From positions 1 through 64,000 of the forward strand of contig LJIA01000020.1 in NCBI GenBank assembly GCA_001295775.1: a DNA stretch of 64,000 nucleotides, read 5' to 3'. The position numbers were made by a program, and so were the translations under genes. The notes beneath the pieces are model-generated. The model was not told the origin of the DNA. It was given only the letters and a program-made list of their open reading frames with translations, and made no database searches. This stretch comes from a beta proteobacterium AAP99 (lineage in GTDB: Bacteria > Pseudomonadota > Gammaproteobacteria > Burkholderiales > Burkholderiaceae_C). Shown here one piece after another: positions 46,923 through 55,955 of the stretch (positions are counted from its first letter, which is position 1; the number at the start of each line of letters is the position of its first letter).

Positions 46923-47579
46923 CTAGCGCGGCCGCTCGACTGCCGCTTGAATGGATTCTGCCGCGGCCCAGGCGGCGTCAGATAGTCGCGGATCACCCTC
47001 AAGCGCCGCGCGCAACATAGGCAGGCCGTCCACGCCCCAGAACACGCGCCCCTGCCACACCACACTCGGCACGCCAAACACGCCGGCGGCGATCGCGGTC
47101 TCGGTGTTCTCGCGCAGGCGCTGCTTCACGGCATCAGCGTTCCAGTCGGTCACGTTCAGACGCTGGGCCAGATCGGCGGTGCGCTGCGCATCGTCCGCGG
47201 GCAGGCCGGTCTCCCAGACCTGCTCGAAGATCGCGCGGCAGGTTTCGCGGTTGGGGTCACCACCCTGCGCCAGCCCCTTGGCCACGGCGATTCGCAGCAA
47301 CTGAAGCGGGTTGAAGGGGTGTGCAGCCGGTGCCTGCATCGGCCGGCCCGCCTGCTGTCCCAGCCAGAGCACATGGCGGAAGGTCCAGGCCTTCTTGGGC
47401 GGCACCTCGGCCGGGCCAAGCTGCCCCCAGTGCTTGAGCATGCCGGCAAACAGCACCGGCTTGTAGTTCACGCTCACGCTCTGCCCTTCCAGCGCTTCGG
47501 GCAGGGCGTGAAAGCCCAAGTAGGCGTAGGGCGAGATGAAGTCGATGTAGACATCCAGCTCATGCATGGGCGTGCTCAT
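46923..47579 (-). CDS. 2-hydroxychromene-2-carboxylate isomerase-like DsbA-fold protein
   Basis: A 218-residue protein of the GST-kappa/HCCA isomerase family: YIDFISPYAYLGF with the active Ser16 in place of the DsbA CxxC, PVLFAGMLKHWGQLGP, and the cis-Pro region VFGVPSVVWQGRVFWGVDGL. HCCA isomerases use glutathione in naphthalene catabolism, but no aromatic pathway genes are nearby, so the natural substrate is open. The ATG overlaps the last base of the lytic transglycosylase stop (TGATG), indicating coupled translation. Confidence 0.9.
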   Translation of the reverse strand: MSTPMHELDVYIDFISPYAYLGFHALPEALEGQSVSVNYKPVLFAGMLKHWGQLGPAEVPPKKAWTFRHVLWLGQQAGRPMQAPAAHPFNPLQLLRIAVAKGLAQGGDPNRETCRAIFEQVWETGLPADDAQRTADLAQRLNVTDWNADAVKQRLRENTETAIAAGVFGVPSVVWQGRVFWGVDGLPMLRAALEGDPRLSDAAWAAAESIQAAVERPR

Positions 47580-49666
47580 CAGGGCAGAGAGGTCGTGCCC
47601 GCTTCCTTGGGGTGCACATGGCCCAGACGCCTGCTGAGCGAGGGCGCGTTCTCTTGGCCCATAACCGCGGCATAGACCACGGCGTTGGCGAGCACGGCCT
47701 TCACGTAGCCGCGCGTCTCGGTGAAGGGAATGGTCTCGGCGAAGGCTGCGCCATCCACGGTGCGGCGCAGGCTGGCGCGCCAGGCACGGGGGCGGCCGGG
47801 GCCGGCGTTGTAGGCGGCGCTCGCGAGTGCGGGCGATCCGTCCAGATCACGCAGCACCATGGCCAGGTAGTTGCTGCCCAGCGTGAGGTTCTTGGTCATC
47901 GTGTTGATCTTGGCCGGGTCGTACTCCACGCCGATCTTCTTGGCCACATAGCGCGCCGTGCCCGGCATGAGCTGCATGAGGCCCTGCGCGCCGGCGCTCG
48001 AGCGCGCATCCATGATGAAGCGGCTTTCCTGGCGGATCAGTCCGTAGACCCAGGCGATGTCGAGATCGACGTTCCTGGCAATCGGCGCAAGCTCCTCGAC
48101 AAAGGGCGTGGGATAGCGTTGCGTGAAGTCGAAGGCCTCGCGCGTGCGCTCGCTGGCGTTGATCATGCGGTCCAGGTGGCCCTGGCGGCGCGCGTACTCC
48201 GCATAGGCGGCCAGCTTGGCGTCCGGCAGGCTGCGCATCTGCCAGTTCCACTCGCGGTTGCCCTCGAAGCGCAGCCCGGCCTGGAAAAAGGCGAAGGCGC
48301 GCGCCACATGGGGGCTGCGGCTGGCTTCCTGAACGTCTTCCTCCGTGAACGTGAGCGTCTTGGGCGGAATCACGATCTTCTCGCCCAGATCTTCGCGCGC
48401 GAGCAGCCCATAGAAGTCCCAGCCCGCCTTGATGCGATCAAGCTGCGCCACCCATTCCTCGCGCGGCGCGCCCAGGCTGCGCAGGGTGCGGGCGTTCCAG
48501 TACGTCCAGGTCGGTTCGTTGCGCTGGCTGGGGTTCATCAGCGCCAGCACGCGGGCCAGCGCCGGGAAGTCCTGATCACGCAGGGCGGCGCGGGCGGCCC
48601 AAGCCATGGTGTCGTCGGTGCCGTGGCCGGACTTGAGATCCTTGAGCCAATCGCTGCAGCTGGACCAGGTGCGGCGCGCACAGGCGGCGGCGTACTGCAG
48701 GCGCACGTAGGCAGCCTCGTTCTGGCCGAGCTTGCGGGCGCTCTGGCGCACGAGGTTCTCGCTGGTCTGCTCGGCGTCCTGGCGCGCGATGCGCGACAGG
48801 GCGAGCGCAGCCAGCTCGCGGCCACGGCGGCTCTCGAAGTCCGCCTGGGTGGCGATGTAGCGCGTCGCATTGCCGAACACGGCGTCCAGCTGATCGTCGG
48901 TGGGGCGCTGATCGCTGGGCAGCGCGGGGGCCACACGCTTGCTGGCGCTGACCTGGCTGGCTTCGTGCAGCTGGCGGATACGCTGCCAGAGATCCGAAGG
49001 GCCCCAGACACCGCTTTCAGCCAGCGCCAGCGTCAGGGACACGCAGCCCTCGCCGCCGGCCGCCTGGGCATTGCGGTCCATGAGCTCATCAGCTTCACGG
49101 CCGATGTCTTCCGGCTTGCCCGCGCCGCTGCGCAGGCGCGACTGCAGTGCATAGCAGCTGACCTGGTTGTCGTCCTGCAGCACGAAGCGCGGGAACTCGG
49201 CGTCGAAAGTCGTCCAATCGCCGCGCTTGCCGAGGATGAGCAGCCAGTCGTTGCGGATGCGGTCGGCCATGAAGGTGCCGTCCCACTTCTTGAGGAAGGC
49301 CTGCAGCTCGGCGTCGCTCACCTGACCGGTGGGTTCGCCGCCGCGGGTGATGTAGCGCGTACGAAACGTCCAGAACTCGCCATAGGGCGCCAGCGCGTGA
49401 TCCGCCGGGATGCGCGGCGCGAGCTGCGCCACGCGATCGGCCTCGAAGTTGCGCGCTGCATCGCGCAGCTGGGTGATGAGCACCTCGGTGGCCTCGGCCG
49501 GTGCGCGGCAGCCCGGGCAGTTGGGGCCGGCCTTGCGGGCATTCTGCGCCTGCGCCCACGCCGCACTGCCTGCGAGCAGCAGCACGGTGGCCAGCAGGCC
49601 GCCAGCCAGGTTCAGGGTGGATCGGGGCCGCGCCGTCGGGCGCAGGTGCAAACGGCTCATTAACAT
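47579..49666 (-). CDS. slt: Soluble lytic murein transglycosylase (Slt70-like)
   Basis: About 695 residues from the ATG at 49666 (49660 is equally possible; no clear ribosome site). A signal peptide (LAGGLLATVLLLAGSAAWAQ) exports it to the periplasm. A long helical superhelix (about 60-500) is followed by the SLT catalytic domain: LIRQESRFIMDARSSAGAQG with the catalytic Glu, LMQLMPGTARYVAKKIG, NLTLGSNYLAMVLRDL and AYNAGPGRPRAWR. It cleaves peptidoglycan glycan strands to anhydro-muropeptides during wall turnover. It is divergent from the 5-formyl-THF ligase gene. Confidence 0.94.
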   Translation of the reverse strand: MLMSRLHLRPTARPRSTLNLAGGLLATVLLLAGSAAWAQAQNARKAGPNCPGCRAPAEATEVLITQLRDAARNFEADRVAQLAPRIPADHALAPYGEFWTFRTRYITRGGEPTGQVSDAELQAFLKKWDGTFMADRIRNDWLLILGKRGDWTTFDAEFPRFVLQDDNQVSCYALQSRLRSGAGKPEDIGREADELMDRNAQAAGGEGCVSLTLALAESGVWGPSDLWQRIRQLHEASQVSASKRVAPALPSDQRPTDDQLDAVFGNATRYIATQADFESRRGRELAALALSRIARQDAEQTSENLVRQSARKLGQNEAAYVRLQYAAACARRTWSSCSDWLKDLKSGHGTDDTMAWAARAALRDQDFPALARVLALMNPSQRNEPTWTYWNARTLRSLGAPREEWVAQLDRIKAGWDFYGLLAREDLGEKIVIPPKTLTFTEEDVQEASRSPHVARAFAFFQAGLRFEGNREWNWQMRSLPDAKLAAYAEYARRQGHLDRMINASERTREAFDFTQRYPTPFVEELAPIARNVDLDIAWVYGLIRQESRFIMDARSSAGAQGLMQLMPGTARYVAKKIGVEYDPAKINTMTKNLTLGSNYLAMVLRDLDGSPALASAAYNAGPGRPRAWRASLRRTVDGAAFAETIPFTETRGYVKAVLANAVVYAAVMGQENAPSLSRRLGHVHPKEAGTTSLP

Positions 49667-49797
49667 CAGGGGAACATCCGTCACAGAATTCACAACTCGG
49701 GCAGCGCGCAGTGCGACGCACACCCCACGCTGAATTATCGCCCGCACCCGCCACGGCGGCCGTGACGCATTTCAACGACCCGGAGACCCACCCGCGC

Positions 49798-50394
49798 ATG
49801 CTTGACCTGGAGGACCGCAAGAGTCTGCGCGCCGCGCTGATCGCTCGACGCATGGGCCTGGACCCGGTCACGCGCGAGGCCGCCGAGCAGCAGATCATCC
49901 AGCGTCTGGATGCCTGGCTGGCCGAGCATGGCGCTGGCGCACGCACGCTCGGCCTGACCCTGCCCTACCGCGCCGAGGTGGACCTGCGCCCCTGGTATGC
50001 AGCGCTGCATGATCGCGGCTACCAGCTCGCCCTGGCCGTGGCGGACGAACCGCAGCAACCCCTGCAACATGCGCAGTGGGCGCCCGGCGACGCGATGGAG
50101 CGCGACCGCTTCGGCATCGAGGTGCCGCAAAGGCGCCTGTGGTGCGAACCGGATGTGCTGGTGGTGCCCTGCGTGGGCTTCACGCCGGACTGCTATCGCC
50201 TAGGCTATGGCGGCGGCTACTTTGACCGCACGCTCGATCTGCTGGCCGCCACGCGCCTGCAGCGCCCGCCGGTGATCGGCGTGGCCTTTGGCTGCCAGCG
50301 CTGCGAGCCCGACGAATTCACACCCGCGGCGCACGATCTGCCTTTGGATGCAGTGGCCACCGAAGACCAATTGTTCACAAGGGAGACAGCATGA
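49798..50394 (+). CDS. 5-formyltetrahydrofolate cyclo-ligase
   Basis: A 198-residue enzyme from the ATG at 49798, which has GGAGA nine bases upstream (a GTG at 49762 is also in frame). It converts 5-formyl-THF to 5,10-methenyl-THF with ATP. The family signature RLGYGGGYFDRTL (about 138-150) and the basic helix DRKSLRAALIARR at the N-terminus are clear, with VVPCVGFTPD before it. It overlaps the next GST gene by four bases. In many bacteria this gene sits beside ssrS (6S RNA); no 6S-like RNA was recognised here. Confidence 0.94.
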   Translation: MLDLEDRKSLRAALIARRMGLDPVTREAAEQQIIQRLDAWLAEHGAGARTLGLTLPYRAEVDLRPWYAALHDRGYQLALAVADEPQQPLQHAQWAPGDAMERDRFGIEVPQRRLWCEPDVLVVPCVGFTPDCYRLGYGGGYFDRTLDLLAATRLQRPPVIGVAFGCQRCEPDEFTPAAHDLPLDAVATEDQLFTRETA

Positions 50395-51008
50395 GCCTGA
50401 AGATCTACGGCATGGCCGCGAGCCGCGCCGTGCGCACCCTCTGGATGGCCGAGGAGCTGGGCCTGAGCTACGAACACTTTCCCGTCAGCTATCTGGGCGG
50501 CGGCGCCAAGACGCCGGAGATGCTGGCCCTGAACCCGAACGGCCACATCCCCGTTATTGATGACGACGGTCTCGTGGTCTGGGAAAGTCTGGCCATCAAC
50601 CTGTACCTGGCGCGCAAGCATGGCGGGCCGCTGGCGCCGGCCAATCTGGCCGAGGAAGCCGCGGTGCTGCAGTGGAGCTTCTGGGTCGGCAATGAATGCG
50701 AGAAGGACGCGCTGACGATCCTGATGCATCGCATGGGCCTGCCTGAGCCGCAGCGCGATCTGTCTCTCGCGGAGAAGGCTGCACAGCGCCTGCGCGCTCC
50801 CTTTGCCGTGCTGGAAGGGCATCTGAGCGCGCGCGAATACATCGCGGCCGACCGCTTCACCGTGGCCGACCTGAACTGCGCCTGCGTGCTGACCTGGGCC
50901 CGTGCCGACACGGACCTTATGGCCGCACATCCAAAGCTTGCCGCCTGGTTGAAGCGCTGCCTGGCCCGCGAGGGCTTCCAGAAGGCCAAGGCGGTCGGCA
51001 AGCCTTGA
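50391..51008 (+). CDS. Glutathione S-transferase family protein
   Basis: A 205-residue GST starting within the ligase stop (ATGA), with GGAG upstream. The N-terminal thioredoxin fold has IYGMAASRAVRTLWMAEELG (Ser/Arg of the GSH site), NPNGHIPVIDDDG and WESLAINLYLARK; the C-terminal helices contain FTVADLNCACVLTWAR with the N-capping Asp. It differs clearly from the GST at 45151. Its substrate is unknown. Confidence 0.93.
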   Translation: MSLKIYGMAASRAVRTLWMAEELGLSYEHFPVSYLGGGAKTPEMLALNPNGHIPVIDDDGLVVWESLAINLYLARKHGGPLAPANLAEEAAVLQWSFWVGNECEKDALTILMHRMGLPEPQRDLSLAEKAAQRLRAPFAVLEGHLSAREYIAADRFTVADLNCACVLTWARADTDLMAAHPKLAAWLKRCLAREGFQKAKAVGKP

Positions 51009-51013
51009 GTTGC

Positions 51014-51040
51014 GGGCGCCGACCGGAAAGTCGGCGCAAG
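51014..51040 (+). terminator. Hairpin after the GST gene
   Basis: GCGCCGAC, a six-base loop and GTCGGCGC (51016-51037) form a perfect 8-base-pair stem five bases or so after the stop codon. No T-run follows directly, but the next repeat is T-rich. Confidence 0.6.
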
Positions 51041-51043
51041 GCC

Positions 51044-51096
51044 TTTCCGCTTGTCTGGAGCGGTTTTCCAGCCATTTTGGCCTGAAGACCCGCACC
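51044..51096 (+). repeat. Dispersed TTTCCGC-N9-GCGG stem-loop repeat, best-preserved copy
   Basis: TTTCCGC (51044-51050), TTGTCTGGA, GCGG (51060-51063), tail TTTTCCAGCCATTTTGGCC. It is near-identical in most positions to the copy at 27310-27363. Confidence 0.8.
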
Positions 51097-51125
51097 CAGA
51101 GCCGATCTCGTACTCTATTTGCGGG

Positions 51126-52358
51126 CTAGAAGTTGCCCGGACCGGGCGCATTCGGGTTGTTCAGGCGACGCAGGCGCTCGGCTTCCGCGTCGGCCTGCAG
51201 GCGCTCGACCGTGAACTTGCCCATGTCGAAGACCTCGACGCCGGTCGGGATCGGCCACACCACGGATTCCCCGTTGGGCGCCGTGCCGGCCTGCCAGGCC
51301 AGCACCGTGCCCAGCATGTCGCGCAGCGCGGCGCCGCCGGTGGCGCCCGGCACGTTCAGCGCGTGGTCCGCGCCGGGGATGCGTACCCAGGTCAGGTCCG
51401 CACCGCGCGCCAGCAGCTCGGCCGCGAGCCGGTCTGCGCTGCTGACGGGCACGGAGCGGTCGCGCTCGCCGTGGGCAATGAAGACGCGCAGCGGCTTGGC
51501 TGCGAGCGCGTCCAACTGGCTGGTGCTCACGCTGGCACTCAGGCGCGCGGCCCAGTAGCGATAAGGCTGCCCAAGCAGGGTCTTGTCCGTGCTGCGGGAT
51601 TCCGCACGCACCTGCCCGGCCGCTTGTGCGAGGGCGCGCAGCTGCGGGTTCACGCCGGCCTTGCCACTGCCGGCCGGCGCCGCGGCAGCCAGAGCCATCC
51701 ATTCTTCCAGCGCACCAGACGGCCCGCCGCTGATCAGCGCCACATGCGTCAGGCCCGGCAGGCGGCCGGCCAGCTGCGCGGCCACATGGGCGCCCTCGCC
51801 ATGGCCCACGGCCAGCAGCGCCTTGGGCGGCTTGGCGCGCGTCGCCAGGGCTGCGCGCGTGGCGGCCTCCACGGCAGCCTGCCAGCGGTCGATGCTGTGC
51901 TCGGTCACGAAGCTGGCCGGGCAGCCGGTGCTGGTGCCGGGCTGCGGGTTGAGATCGAACAGGCGCACGCCCGGCTTCTCGATGATCAGGGTCTGGGCCG
52001 TGGGCCGGCTGGTGCCGCGCAGGCCGGTGAACCAACCGCCCGCGACGCGTCCGTCCACCTGCTGGAACAGCGATGCGCAGCCCGTGTTCTGCAGCGCAAG
52101 GACGAGTGGCCGGTCGTCACTGCTCTCCACGTCCGTCAGATAGAAGCGCACGCTGCGGCCCAGCGTGTCGGAGGTCTCGAAGGCGCGGTAGGCAAAGTTC
52201 GCGGGCAGACGCGGCTCCTCGACCAACCGCGGCACGCCGACAGCGCCGCCTGCGGTTTGGGCGTGGACGGCGGTGCCGGTCAGGCCCACACCGAGCAGAC
52301 AGGCGGCGCCGATGCGCAGCAACCCGCGGTGGGCCGCTTGCAGCTTGAACTGGATCAT
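51126..52358 (-). CDS. Secreted alpha/beta hydrolase-like protein lacking the nucleophile serine
   Basis: About 410 residues from the ATG at 52358, with GAGGAA upstream and a signal peptide ending GTAVHAQT. The mature part has an alpha/beta hydrolase fold: LVLALQNTGCASLFQQ, IEKPGVRLFDLN and the elbow LLAVGHGEGAHVAAQLAG. The expected G-x-S-x-G is G-H-G-E-G, so position 187 is Gly (codon GGC) where Ser would be AGC. The acid (HGERDRSVP) and His (GADHALN) are kept. Relatives with a Ser at this site are prolyl oligopeptidase/acyl-peptide hydrolase-like. It is either inactive or uses other chemistry. Confidence 0.85.
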   Translation of the reverse strand: MIQFKLQAAHRGLLRIGAACLLGVGLTGTAVHAQTAGGAVGVPRLVEEPRLPANFAYRAFETSDTLGRSVRFYLTDVESSDDRPLVLALQNTGCASLFQQVDGRVAGGWFTGLRGTSRPTAQTLIIEKPGVRLFDLNPQPGTSTGCPASFVTEHSIDRWQAAVEAATRAALATRAKPPKALLAVGHGEGAHVAAQLAGRLPGLTHVALISGGPSGALEEWMALAAAAPAGSGKAGVNPQLRALAQAAGQVRAESRSTDKTLLGQPYRYWAARLSASVSTSQLDALAAKPLRVFIAHGERDRSVPVSSADRLAAELLARGADLTWVRIPGADHALNVPGATGGAALRDMLGTVLAWQAGTAPNGESVVWPIPTGVEVFDMGKFTVERLQADAEAERLRRLNNPNAPGPGNF

Positions 52359-52517
52359 GACGGGATTCCTCGGAGGATGAGTGTTGTCGGGTTTGGCGCG
52401 CCACCGGGCGCGCAGGCCGCCAGACTGAATGCTGGCGCAATCCGATGGCCGCGACTGCCGCCAGACGATGGATTGCGCTTTTGCGGGGTTGAACTGCAAT
52501 CCGCCGTACGTCGCGGC

Positions 52518-53996
52518 CTAGCGGAGTGCGTGCAGCAGCTCGATGTGCGGCGGACTTGGCATCGGCGCCGACTCGCCGGCCGGCACCGGCAGCAGCAGCT
52601 TGCGCACCATGCGGAACAGGTCCAGATCGAAGCGGCGCTCGGCCGCGCGCACCCGCGCAAGCGCGGCGTCCTGAGACCGGACGACGCCCAGGACGCACCA
52701 GCGGTCGACGACGACCCAGTCTTCGAGCAGGCCATCGGCCGCGCGTTCCACCACTGCAATGGCGCCGGGCCAGGGCCAGTGCGGGACGCGATGATCTGCC
52801 AGCGCGCTGTGTACCCGCGCCAGATGATCGGCAAAAGGCTCGCGGCTCACGCAGGCGCCCAGACAGCGGCGGATCTGCAGATTGAAGCAGCCGCTGGCCT
52901 GCGCCTCGCCGCGCGCAGCGCGTTCAAGACCGAGGGTCTTCAGGCAGAGCTGGAACTCGCGCGCAAGCGCCACCACGGCCGCACGCGCCGCAGCGCGCGA
53001 GGCGAAGGGACCGTACCCACGCTCGGATGCCGGGTCCGCTGCGGTTTCGCTGCTTGCAGCGCCCGGCGCGGATGCGTCACCCGCCACGGCCTGCGCAGGC
53101 AGGTAGCGCAAGCGGCCCAGCGCATCGACTTGCAGCAGCACGGCTCTTTCGTTGCGGCGCAGGGCCACATTGGACGCAGGGGCATGGGTCTTGATGGCTT
53201 CGGCCTCGCGCACCGCCGTGGACAGCGGGCCGGCGCAGGGCTCCCAGCTGACGCGGTGCACCTGCGCGGCGAGCTGCTGCTCGCGCTCGTTCTTCACGTC
53301 GTAGAAGTGGGCGGCGACGCGATCGCGCAGGCTGATGCTCTTGCCGATGTAGAGGATCTGCCCGTGCTCGGCATGAAAGGTGTAGACACCGGGGCTGGCA
53401 GGCATCTCGTCAAATAGCGTGGGCGGCAGGTGCGGCGGCAGGCTGGCGCGGCGGGTGATGAGGCGCACGGCGTCGTCAATCAGCGGCGCGCTGTAGCGCT
53501 GCGCCAGCTTCTGCGAGAACACCCAGAGCCGCTCGGCGTCGCCCATGGCGCGGTGGCGCGCTTCGCGGCCGAGGTCCCAGCGCTCGATCAGCGCGTCCAG
53601 GCTGTGGCTGCGCTGCTCCGGGTCCAGGGTGCGCGAGAGCTTGACCGTGCACAGCGGCTTGGTGATGTAGGTGCGGCCCAGGCGCGCGAACTCGGCCTTG
53701 AGAAAGCCGTAGTCGAAGCGGGCGTTGTGCGCCACCAGCAGCGCGCCCTGCAGGCGGGCCCACAGTTCGTCGGCCACCTGCTCGAACTCCGGCGCGCCGC
53801 GCACCATCTCGTTGCTGATGCCGGTGAACCAGCTGATGTCCGGCGGGATCGGCTTGCCGGGGTTCACGAGCGTCTGCCAGCGCTCGCGTACTTCGCCGTC
53901 TTCCACCAGCACGAGCCCGATCTCCGTGATGCGCTCACGTTCCGGGCTCATGCCGGTGGTTTCGAGATCGAGGAAGACGGTGCGGGGGGCGAACAC
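52518..53996 (-). CDS. DEDDh exonuclease fused to a GIY-YIG (Cho/UvrC-like) nuclease
   Basis: A 492-residue protein starting with GTG at 53996. Residues 5-170 are a DnaQ-type 3'-5' exonuclease: FLDLETTG (Asp10, Glu12), AHNARFDYGFL (Asp95) and HRAMGDAERLW (His148, Asp153). Residues about 198-285 are a GIY-YIG domain: SPGVYTFHAEHGQILYIGKS with Arg225 following. The remainder resembles the Cho/UvrC region after GIY-YIG, with CFNLQIRRCLGAC, a cysteine motif seen in UvrC-type nucleases. It probably works in DNA repair, incising and trimming damaged strands. Similar fusions exist in Actinobacteria and betaproteobacteria. Confidence 0.9.
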   Translation of the reverse strand: MFAPRTVFLDLETTGMSPERERITEIGLVLVEDGEVRERWQTLVNPGKPIPPDISWFTGISNEMVRGAPEFEQVADELWARLQGALLVAHNARFDYGFLKAEFARLGRTYITKPLCTVKLSRTLDPEQRSHSLDALIERWDLGREARHRAMGDAERLWVFSQKLAQRYSAPLIDDAVRLITRRASLPPHLPPTLFDEMPASPGVYTFHAEHGQILYIGKSISLRDRVAAHFYDVKNEREQQLAAQVHRVSWEPCAGPLSTAVREAEAIKTHAPASNVALRRNERAVLLQVDALGRLRYLPAQAVAGDASAPGAASSETAADPASERGYGPFASRAAARAAVVALAREFQLCLKTLGLERAARGEAQASGCFNLQIRRCLGACVSREPFADHLARVHSALADHRVPHWPWPGAIAVVERAADGLLEDWVVVDRWCVLGVVRSQDAALARVRAAERRFDLDLFRMVRKLLLPVPAGESAPMPSPPHIELLHALR

Positions 53997-54082
53997 CCCG
54001 CCATTATGTGGGGATCGAGCGCAGAGGCCGAACGGCTGAAGAACCGCTCCAGCGCTTGTTTAGATCATTTTCGGCCAATATT

Positions 54083-54128
54083 CTCAGGAATCAAAAACAT
54101 GCCGAAATCCGCTTCCAATATGCGGAAA
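54083..54128 (-). repeat. Dispersed TTTCCGC-N9-GCGG stem-loop repeat, minus-strand copy
   Basis: On the minus strand: TTTCCGC (54128-54122), loop ATATTGGAA, GCGG (54112-54109), tail ATTTCGGCATGTTTTTGAT. It fills much of the 183-base gap between the exonuclease fusion and the nucleotidase gene. Confidence 0.65.
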
Positions 54129-54179
54129 GTGGCATTTCATACTTCTCAATTTTGATCACTATCAGCCATTGATCAATAC

Positions 54180-55928
54180 CTATGGTCTGGCCGTCGGTGC
54201 ATCCACTCGCGTCACGCGCGGCGCAAAGGGCGGGCGCAGCGCGTCGCCACGGGCCTGCAGGTATTCGATCAGCGCCTCGATGTCCTGGCCGATGATCTGA
54301 CGGTCCCTGCCCCCGCGCAGTGCGGTGAAGCGGTCACCCCCCTCGGCCATGAAGCTGTTGACCACTACACGGTAGCTGCGCGCCGGGTCCAGCGGCGCTC
54401 CGTTGATGCGCAGATCGACGATGCGCTGCTCGATCGGCAGGCGCGCATCCCAGCGGTAGGTGAGCGTCTGGCTGGGCTGCAGCAGACGCGGGCTGTCGGC
54501 CTCTCGGCCGGACCATTGCTGCTGGAGCAGCTCCAGGATCTGCGCGCCGGTGAGGCTCAGCACCACCACGTCATTGCCGAAGGGCTGGGTGGCAAAGGCA
54601 TCCGCCATCGACACGGTGATCGGCGGCTGACCGGCCGCCACCGGCAGGTCTGCACGCACACCGCCGGGGTTCATGAAGGCCACGTCCGCCGGTGTGAGCT
54701 TGCGCACATAGGCCAGCTGCGCGTCGGCAATCACGCCGCCCAGCGGGCTGTCGCTGCCCGAAGCGGAGCGGCGCGTGAGCTGCGCGGGCAGCGTGGCGAT
54801 GGTCTTGTTCTTGATCGGGCCGGTCAGGCGCTCCACCTCGTTGAGCAGGGGCTTGGCCGCCAGCGAGGGCGCATAGGCCGACTGCGCCACCTTGTGGTTG
54901 AAGGCCGTGGCCGTGCTGACGGCGCCGGTCTTGCGGTCCACCACGAGCTTGACCTCGCTGACCAGCGCGCCATAGGCCTGACCCTGCACCAGCAGGCGGC
55001 CGTTGCGCTTGCAGGTGTAGGCCTGGTGCGTATGCGCCGAGAACACCACGCTGATGGCGGGGTCCAGGCGCTCATTGATGCCGACGATCGAACCTTCGAG
55101 GCCCTCGCAGGCGTAGCTCGGGTCGTTCACCACGCCGGCAGGCTGGTTGGGCACGCGCCCGCCTTCATGCACCAGCGCCACGAACACCTGCGCACCGTCG
55201 GCTCGTGCGGCCGGCACGAAGCGATTGATCGCCTGGGCTTCCTCAGTGAAGCGCAGGCCGCGGATGCCGCTGGCCGAGACGATGTTCGGCGTATCGCGTG
55301 TCACGGCGCCGATGAACGCGATCTTCACGCCGTTCAGCTCACGGATCACGTAGGGCTTGAGCCAGGGTTGTTCGCCCTCGAGCACGTTGGCGGCGATGTA
55401 CTCGAAGCGGGCGCCCTTGAAGCCGGGCAGCGCGCAGCCGCCGGCCGGGCATTGGCCGCGGATGCGGCGCTGCAGTTCGTCGCGCCCGGCATCGAACTCG
55501 TGATTGCCCACCACGCTCACGCTCACGCCCAGCAGGTTCAGCGCCTCGATCGTGGGTTCGTCCTTGAGCAGCGATGAACCGAGCGGCGAGCCGCCGATCA
55601 TGTCGCCCACGCCCACTGTGAGGCTGCTGCCGGCTTGCACGCGCAGGGTGTCCAGCGCCGTCATCAAGTGCGGCAGACCCCCGTGCGCGGCCTGCAAAGT
55701 GGCACCGGGCCGGGCCGGATCATTGACCGGGTAGGTCCAGGGCACCGGGTTGCCGGTCTGCAGGTGGCCGTGCAGGTCATTGATGGCCAGCAGCGTCAGC
55801 GTGGTGCTGGCCGGCTGGCCAGGCAGAGAGCTGCAGGCCGGCAGGCTGAGCGCAGCAACCAGCGCGATTGCGCCGGCGACCAGACCGCGCGCCCGGCGAC
55901 CGGGCGCGCGCTTGGAGAACATCGACAT
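54180..55928 (-). CDS. Lipoprotein 5'-nucleotidase / metallophosphatase (UshA family)
   Basis: About 582 residues from the ATG at 55928, preceded by GAGGGA. A lipoprotein signal ends in the lipobox LPAC (LVAALSLPACSS). The N-terminal metallophosphatase has INDLHGHLQT, GVGDMIGGSPLGSS, VVGNHEFDAG and FSAHTHQAYTCK metal-binding motifs; the C-terminal 5'-nucleotidase domain (about 370-570) contains FMNPGGVRADL and PFGNDVVVLSLTG. It releases phosphate from extracellular nucleotides. Its start lies 27 bases after the stop of the TonB receptor gene, so receptor and nucleotidase form an operon that may scavenge nucleic-acid-derived nutrients. Confidence 0.93.
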   Translation of the reverse strand: MSMFSKRAPGRRARGLVAGAIALVAALSLPACSSLPGQPASTTLTLLAINDLHGHLQTGNPVPWTYPVNDPARPGATLQAAHGGLPHLMTALDTLRVQAGSSLTVGVGDMIGGSPLGSSLLKDEPTIEALNLLGVSVSVVGNHEFDAGRDELQRRIRGQCPAGGCALPGFKGARFEYIAANVLEGEQPWLKPYVIRELNGVKIAFIGAVTRDTPNIVSASGIRGLRFTEEAQAINRFVPAARADGAQVFVALVHEGGRVPNQPAGVVNDPSYACEGLEGSIVGINERLDPAISVVFSAHTHQAYTCKRNGRLLVQGQAYGALVSEVKLVVDRKTGAVSTATAFNHKVAQSAYAPSLAAKPLLNEVERLTGPIKNKTIATLPAQLTRRSASGSDSPLGGVIADAQLAYVRKLTPADVAFMNPGGVRADLPVAAGQPPITVSMADAFATQPFGNDVVVLSLTGAQILELLQQQWSGREADSPRLLQPSQTLTYRWDARLPIEQRIVDLRINGAPLDPARSYRVVVNSFMAEGGDRFTALRGGRDRQIIGQDIEALIEYLQARGDALRPPFAPRVTRVDAPTARP

Positions 55929-55955
55929 CAGGCGAAATCCCTCAGCGGGTGGCAA

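Noticed and set aside
47612-49663. A 683-codon plus-strand frame opposite the lytic transglycosylase
   Set aside because: The opposite strand encodes a clear Slt70-like enzyme; this frame shows no motifs.
50217-51095. Minus-strand frame beginning in a dispersed repeat
   Set aside because: It reads through the repeat and antisense to the GST gene. A similar peptide start (RPKW) appears at 27155-27445 only because both frames begin in copies of the same repeat.
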